A program made the translations under genes and the position numbers. A DNA stretch of 47,626 bases from NCBI RefSeq assembly GCF_023544865.1, contig NZ_JAMJFX010000023.1:1-47626 (forward strand). The letters are read 5' to 3'. Shown here piece by piece: positions 44,439 through 47,626 of this stretch. Position 1 is the stretch's first letter. Each line of letters opens with the position of its first letter. This DNA is from Phaeovulum molybdatiresistens. GTDB lineage: Bacteria; Pseudomonadota; Alphaproteobacteria; Rhodobacterales; Rhodobacteraceae. The notes under the pieces are model-generated. The model did no database searches and was not told the origin of the DNA. It saw only the letters and a program-made list of their open reading frames with translations.

Positions 44439-46727
44439 ATGAAATTCCGATTCCCCATCGTCATCATCGACGAAGATTTCCGGTCCGAGAACGCCTCGGG
44501 CCTTGGCATCCGGGCGCTGGCGGACGCGATCGAACGCGAAGGCTTTGAGGTGCTGGGCGCCACCAGCTATGGCGATCTGTCGCAATTCGCACAGCAGCAA
44601 AGCCGCGCCTCGGCCTTCGTGCTGTCGATCGACGATGAGGAATTCAGCCCCGGACCCGATCTGGACCCCGCCGTGGTCAACCTGCGCAGCTTCATCGAGG
44701 AAGTGCGCTGGAAGAACCCCGATGTGCCGATCTTCCTACATGGCGAAACCAAGACCTCGCGCCATTTGCCCAACGACATCCTGCGCGAGTTGCACGGCTT
44801 CATCCATATGTTCGAGGATACGCCCGAATTCGTCGCCAAGCACATCCTGCGCGAGGCCAAGAACTATCTGGAAGGCATCCAGCCGCCGTTCTTCAAGGCG
44901 CTTCTGGATTATGCCGAGGACGGGTCCTATTCGTGGCACTGTCCGGGCCATTCGGGGGGCGTGGCCTTTCTGAAAAGCCCGATCGGGCAGATGTATCACC
45001 AGTTTTACGGCGAAAACATGCTGCGCGCCGATGTCTGCAACGCGGTTGAGGAACTGGGCCAGCTGCTGGATCACAACGGCGCCATCGGGGCATCCGAACG
45101 CAATGCGGCGCGAATCTTCAACGCCGATCACTGTTTCTTTGTGACCAACGGCACCTCAACCTCGAACAAGATGGTCTGGCATCACACCGTCGCGCCGGGT
45201 GATGTGGTGGTGGTGGACCGCAACTGTCACAAGTCGATCCTGCATGCGATCATCATGACCGGCGCGATCCCGGTGTTCCTGCGACCCACGCGCAACCATT
45301 GGGGCATCATCGGCCCAATCGCCCATGCCGAGTTCGAGCCCGAGTCAATCCGCGCCAAGATCCGCGCCAATCCGCTGCTGGCGGGGGCCGATGCCGATGC
45401 GGTCAAGCCGCGGGTGATGACGCTGACGCAATCGACCTATGACGGGGTTCTTTACAACACCGAGGAAATCAAGGGCATGCTGGATGGCTATGTCGAGAAC
45501 CTGCATTTCGACGAAGCCTGGCTGCCGCACGCGGCCTTCCACCCCTTCTATGGCACCTATCACGCCATGGGCCGCAAGCGGGCCCGCACGAAACATTCGG
45601 TCACCTATGCGACCCAGTCGATCCACAAGCTGCTGGCGGGGATTTCGCAGGCCAGCCACATCCTTGTGCAGGACAGCGAAGAGGTGAAACTGGACCGGCA
45701 TCTGTTCAACGAAGCCTATCTGATGCACACCTCGACCAGCCCGCAATATTCGATCATCGCCAGCTGCGACGTGGCGGCCGCGATGATGGAACCGCCGGGT
45801 GGCACCGCGCTGGTCGAGGAATCGATCCTTGAGGCGCTGGATTTCCGCCGCGCCATGCGCAAGGTCGATGAGGAATTTGGCGACAACGATTGGTGGTTCA
45901 AGGTCTGGGGCCCGGATGAGCTGTCCGAGGAAGGCATTGGCCGGACCAAGGACTGGGTCTTGCGGCGCACCGATTCCGAAGGGGTGCAGCGCGATGGCGA
46001 AGATGCCTGGCACGGCTTTGGCGACATGGCGCCGGGCTTCAACATGCTGGATCCGATCAAGGCCACGATCATCACCCCCGGTCTGGATATCGACGGGCGC
46101 TTTGATGCGACGGGCATCCCGGCCTCGATCGTGTCGAAATACCTGACCGAACATGGCGTGGTGGTGGAAAAGACCGGGCTTTACAGCTTCTTCATCCTGT
46201 TCACCATCGGCATCACCAAGGGCCGCTGGAACACGCTTCTGGCCGCGCTGCAGCAGTTCAAGGACGATTACGACCGCAACCAGCCGCTGTGGCGCGTGAT
46301 GCCGGAATTCTGCGCCAAGCATCCGCGCTATGAAGGCATGGGGCTGCGCGATCTTAGCCAGCATGTCCACGCGCTTTATGCCAAATACGACGTGGCCCGT
46401 CTGTCGACCGAGATTTATCTGAGCGATCATCACCCCGCGATGACCCCGACCGAGGCGTTTTCGCACATTGCCCGGCGTCAGACCGAGCGCGTGCTGATCG
46501 ACGATCTGGAAGGCCGGATCACCACCAGCCTTGTCACCCCCTATCCGCCGGGCATTCCGCTGCTGATCCCGGGCGAGACATTCAACGCCCAGATCGTGGA
46601 CTATCTGCGCTTCAACCGCGATTTCGCGCGGGAATGTCCGGGCTTTGAAACCGATATCCACGGCCTGGTGATGGAAACCGGCCCCGACGGCATCGTGCGC
46701 CACTACGCCGATTGCGTGGCGATCTGA
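44439..46727 (+). CDS. Ornithine/lysine/arginine decarboxylase, long PLP form
   Basis: 762 aa, length of the inducible-type fold-I decarboxylases (SpeF/CadA/AdiA). Domains: N-terminal receiver-like wing (1 to about 125), PLP-binding core (about 130-560) with SWHCPGHSGGVAFLKSPIGQ, FVTNGTSTSNKMVWH, FDEAWLPHAAFHPFYGTYH and the cofactor lysine in ATQSIHKLLAGISQASHIL, then a C-terminal domain with TPYPPGIPLLIPGE. Likely role: polyamine synthesis or acid resistance; the substrate cannot be fixed from sequence. ATG 44439 is preceded by GAAGGAAAG; an upstream open frame overlaps phnM and the terminator. Single-gene unit by the look of it. Confidence 0.93.
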   Translation: MKFRFPIVIIDEDFRSENASGLGIRALADAIEREGFEVLGATSYGDLSQFAQQQSRASAFVLSIDDEEFSPGPDLDPAVVNLRSFIEEVRWKNPDVPIFLHGETKTSRHLPNDILRELHGFIHMFEDTPEFVAKHILREAKNYLEGIQPPFFKALLDYAEDGSYSWHCPGHSGGVAFLKSPIGQMYHQFYGENMLRADVCNAVEELGQLLDHNGAIGASERNAARIFNADHCFFVTNGTSTSNKMVWHHTVAPGDVVVVDRNCHKSILHAIIMTGAIPVFLRPTRNHWGIIGPIAHAEFEPESIRAKIRANPLLAGADADAVKPRVMTLTQSTYDGVLYNTEEIKGMLDGYVENLHFDEAWLPHAAFHPFYGTYHAMGRKRARTKHSVTYATQSIHKLLAGISQASHILVQDSEEVKLDRHLFNEAYLMHTSTSPQYSIIASCDVAAAMMEPPGGTALVEESILEALDFRRAMRKVDEEFGDNDWWFKVWGPDELSEEGIGRTKDWVLRRTDSEGVQRDGEDAWHGFGDMAPGFNMLDPIKATIITPGLDIDGRFDATGIPASIVSKYLTEHGVVVEKTGLYSFFILFTIGITKGRWNTLLAALQQFKDDYDRNQPLWRVMPEFCAKHPRYEGMGLRDLSQHVHALYAKYDVARLSTEIYLSDHHPAMTPTEAFSHIARRQTERVLIDDLEGRITTSLVTPYPPGIPLLIPGETFNAQIVDYLRFNRDFARECPGFETDIHGLVMETGPDGIVRHYADCVAI

Positions 46728-46858
46728 CTTCGCGACCGGCATTTGGGGGGCCACCTGAACGGCGGGCGGGCGCCGCGATCTGGCCTGCGGCAGGATCGTG
46801 TTTGGCAGATCGTCGCCATCCGTCTAAGCTTGGGCGACCACAGGACGTGACCAAAGCG

Positions 46859-47469
46859 ATGCCAACCCTGACTGCCGCCCTTCGGCACCTTTGCCTTGCC
46901 CTGGTGCTGGCCCTTTGCCTTGGCCCCCGCCCCGGGCAGGCGCAGGACCCGGCCCTGTCAGCCGAGCTTTGGGCCGAGGCCTAGGCGTTCCGGCTGTCTG
47001 CCTCGGGTAACTTTCTTTTCGCGCTGCAGACCTCCTCGACCCCCGAGGCCAATCTGAAATTCGCCGAGCTGGGCACACTGTTATGGCCGGCGCGGGCCGG
47101 TGCCGATGCCTGGTCGATCTTTTTCCGTCACACGCTGATCAACTTCATCGCCGGTGGGTATGAGGTCGAAACCGTTGTTTTCCAGCATCCCTGGGCCGAT
47201 GTCGCGCTGCTGACCGGCTGGGCGCGCAGCCCCGAGGATGGCCGGATGCGCATCGTCGATATCGGCATCGTCATGGGCAGTGTGGCGCGGGGGCGCCGCG
47301 ACCCTTTCCGGTCGGGCGCGGCTGGATGAACGAGCCGCTTTACGCGCCCGAGGCCGTCGGCCGGTTGAATGCCCGCACGACTCTTGCGATTGCCGATTTC
47401 GAGGCGGGCGAGACCGAACATCCGCTGGCTGTACTGGACGAGGATGAAATCTGGGCGATGATCTCGGGG
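46859..47469 (+). pseudogene. Decayed gene for an unidentified secreted protein
   Basis: Begins with a clear signal peptide (LCLALVLALCLGPRPGQA) but meets an in-frame TAG at 46982 (codon 42). The frame continues in good coding style (FLFALQTSSTPEANLKFAEL, IFFRHTLINFIAGGYEVETV) to a premature TGA at 47327. The natural continuation is in another frame (RPFPVGRGWMNEPLYAPEAV), reached if one G is restored in the run of five at 47289-47293. The frame is then cut by the IS end at about 47470. Three independent lesions show it is dead. Family not recognised. Confidence 0.8.
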
Positions 47470-47626
47470 GGCTCTGTCGCACAAAACCCGTGGGGGATTC
47501 ATCTCGTGAATCCAGTGTAGTAGCTGGAGGGCATGAGCAGACCCATCCCCCCTGCCTACAAGACCAGGAACTGGCCGGCCTATAACGAAGCGCTCAAGCG
47601 CCGTGGTTCGCTGACGATCTGGTTTG
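47470..47626 (+). mobile_element. IS5-family (IS427-like) insertion sequence, left end
   Basis: The end sequence GGCTCTGTCGCACAAA matches the terminal inverted repeat style of IS427-group elements, and coding sequence of the decayed gene stops here. A hairpin GGATTCA-TCTCG-TGAATCC lies at 47495-47513, just before two stop codons and the transposase ribosome site, probably shielding it from read-through. The right end is outside the window, so length and target duplication cannot be seen. The first base is uncertain by about two positions. Confidence 0.8.
47533..47626 (+). CDS. IS5-family transposase, N-terminal fragment at window edge
   Basis: 31 codons visible: MSRPIPPAYKTRNWPAYNEA then LKRRGSLTIWF, the standard start of IS5/IS427 transposases (DUF4096-type N-terminal helix, then the DDE domain). 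GGAGG at 47526-47530 precedes the ATG. Continues beyond the window. Confidence 0.88.
   Translation, partial: MSRPIPPAYKTRNWPAYNEALKRRGSLTIWF

Noticed and set aside
46982..46984. Amber codon as recoding (pyrrolysine or suppression)
   Set aside because: A separate frameshift and an IS truncation in the same gene make simple decay the better explanation.

Overview
This is a very GC-rich, gene-dense bacterial window that looks like a member of the Rhodobacteraceae (Alphaproteobacteria). The evidence is the gene order bluF-bluE-bluD-bluC-bluB, the Rhodobacterales-type threonine kinase BluE, a methionine synthase split into two genes, an intergenic repeat of the type common in this family, and PhoB/PhnF-type control of C-P lyase genes. 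No tRNA, rRNA or CRISPR array was seen.

Positions 1-26275 hold almost the whole aerobic vitamin B12 pathway plus a cobalt transporter. On the minus strand come cobS (cut by the window edge), cobT and cobU (nucleotide loop assembly). On the plus strand follows bluF-bluE-cobD-cobC-bluB (aminopropanol arm and dimethylbenzimidazole). cobQ and cobO are on minus. A cobalamin riboswitch then leads a plus-strand operon: a DUF1636 protein, cobW, cobN, cobG, cobH, cobI, cobJ, (cobK on the opposite strand), cobL, cobE, cobM, cobB, cobA, cobF. Running towards it on minus is a five-gene metal ECF-type transporter (NikK-like DUF4198, CbiM, CbiL/NikL, CbiQ, CbiO) behind a second cobalamin riboswitch, which suggests cobalt as substrate. 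The CobS/CobT subunits of cobaltochelatase and the cobalt reductase CobR are not in the window.

Positions 26466-30247 encode a B12-dependent methionine synthase as two overlapping genes, the main consumer of the cofactor made next door. Positions 30248-32514 are a scarred zone: a NIPSNAP-like C-terminal remnant, an orphan XdhC/MobA-like pair, an unidentified C-terminal remnant, the tail of a third PhnE-type permease, and the tail of a phosphonate-cluster acyltransferase.

Positions 32515-44292 are a complete C-P lyase locus in three transcription units: phnC-D-E1-E2; phnG-H-I-J-K-L-N with phnF on the opposite strand; and a DUF1045 2H-phosphoesterase gene divergent from phnM. PhoB-box-like 11-bp direct repeats lie ahead of phnC, phnG and the DUF1045/phnM pair, and a likely PhnF operator lies in front of phnG. 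No phnP is present; DUF1045 may fill its role.

The window closes with a terminator, an ornithine/lysine/arginine decarboxylase gene, a decayed secreted-protein gene (amber codon, frameshift) and an IS5-family insertion that runs off the end. All five junctions between intact convergent genes overlap at their 3' ends, and most co-oriented neighbours share ATGA.
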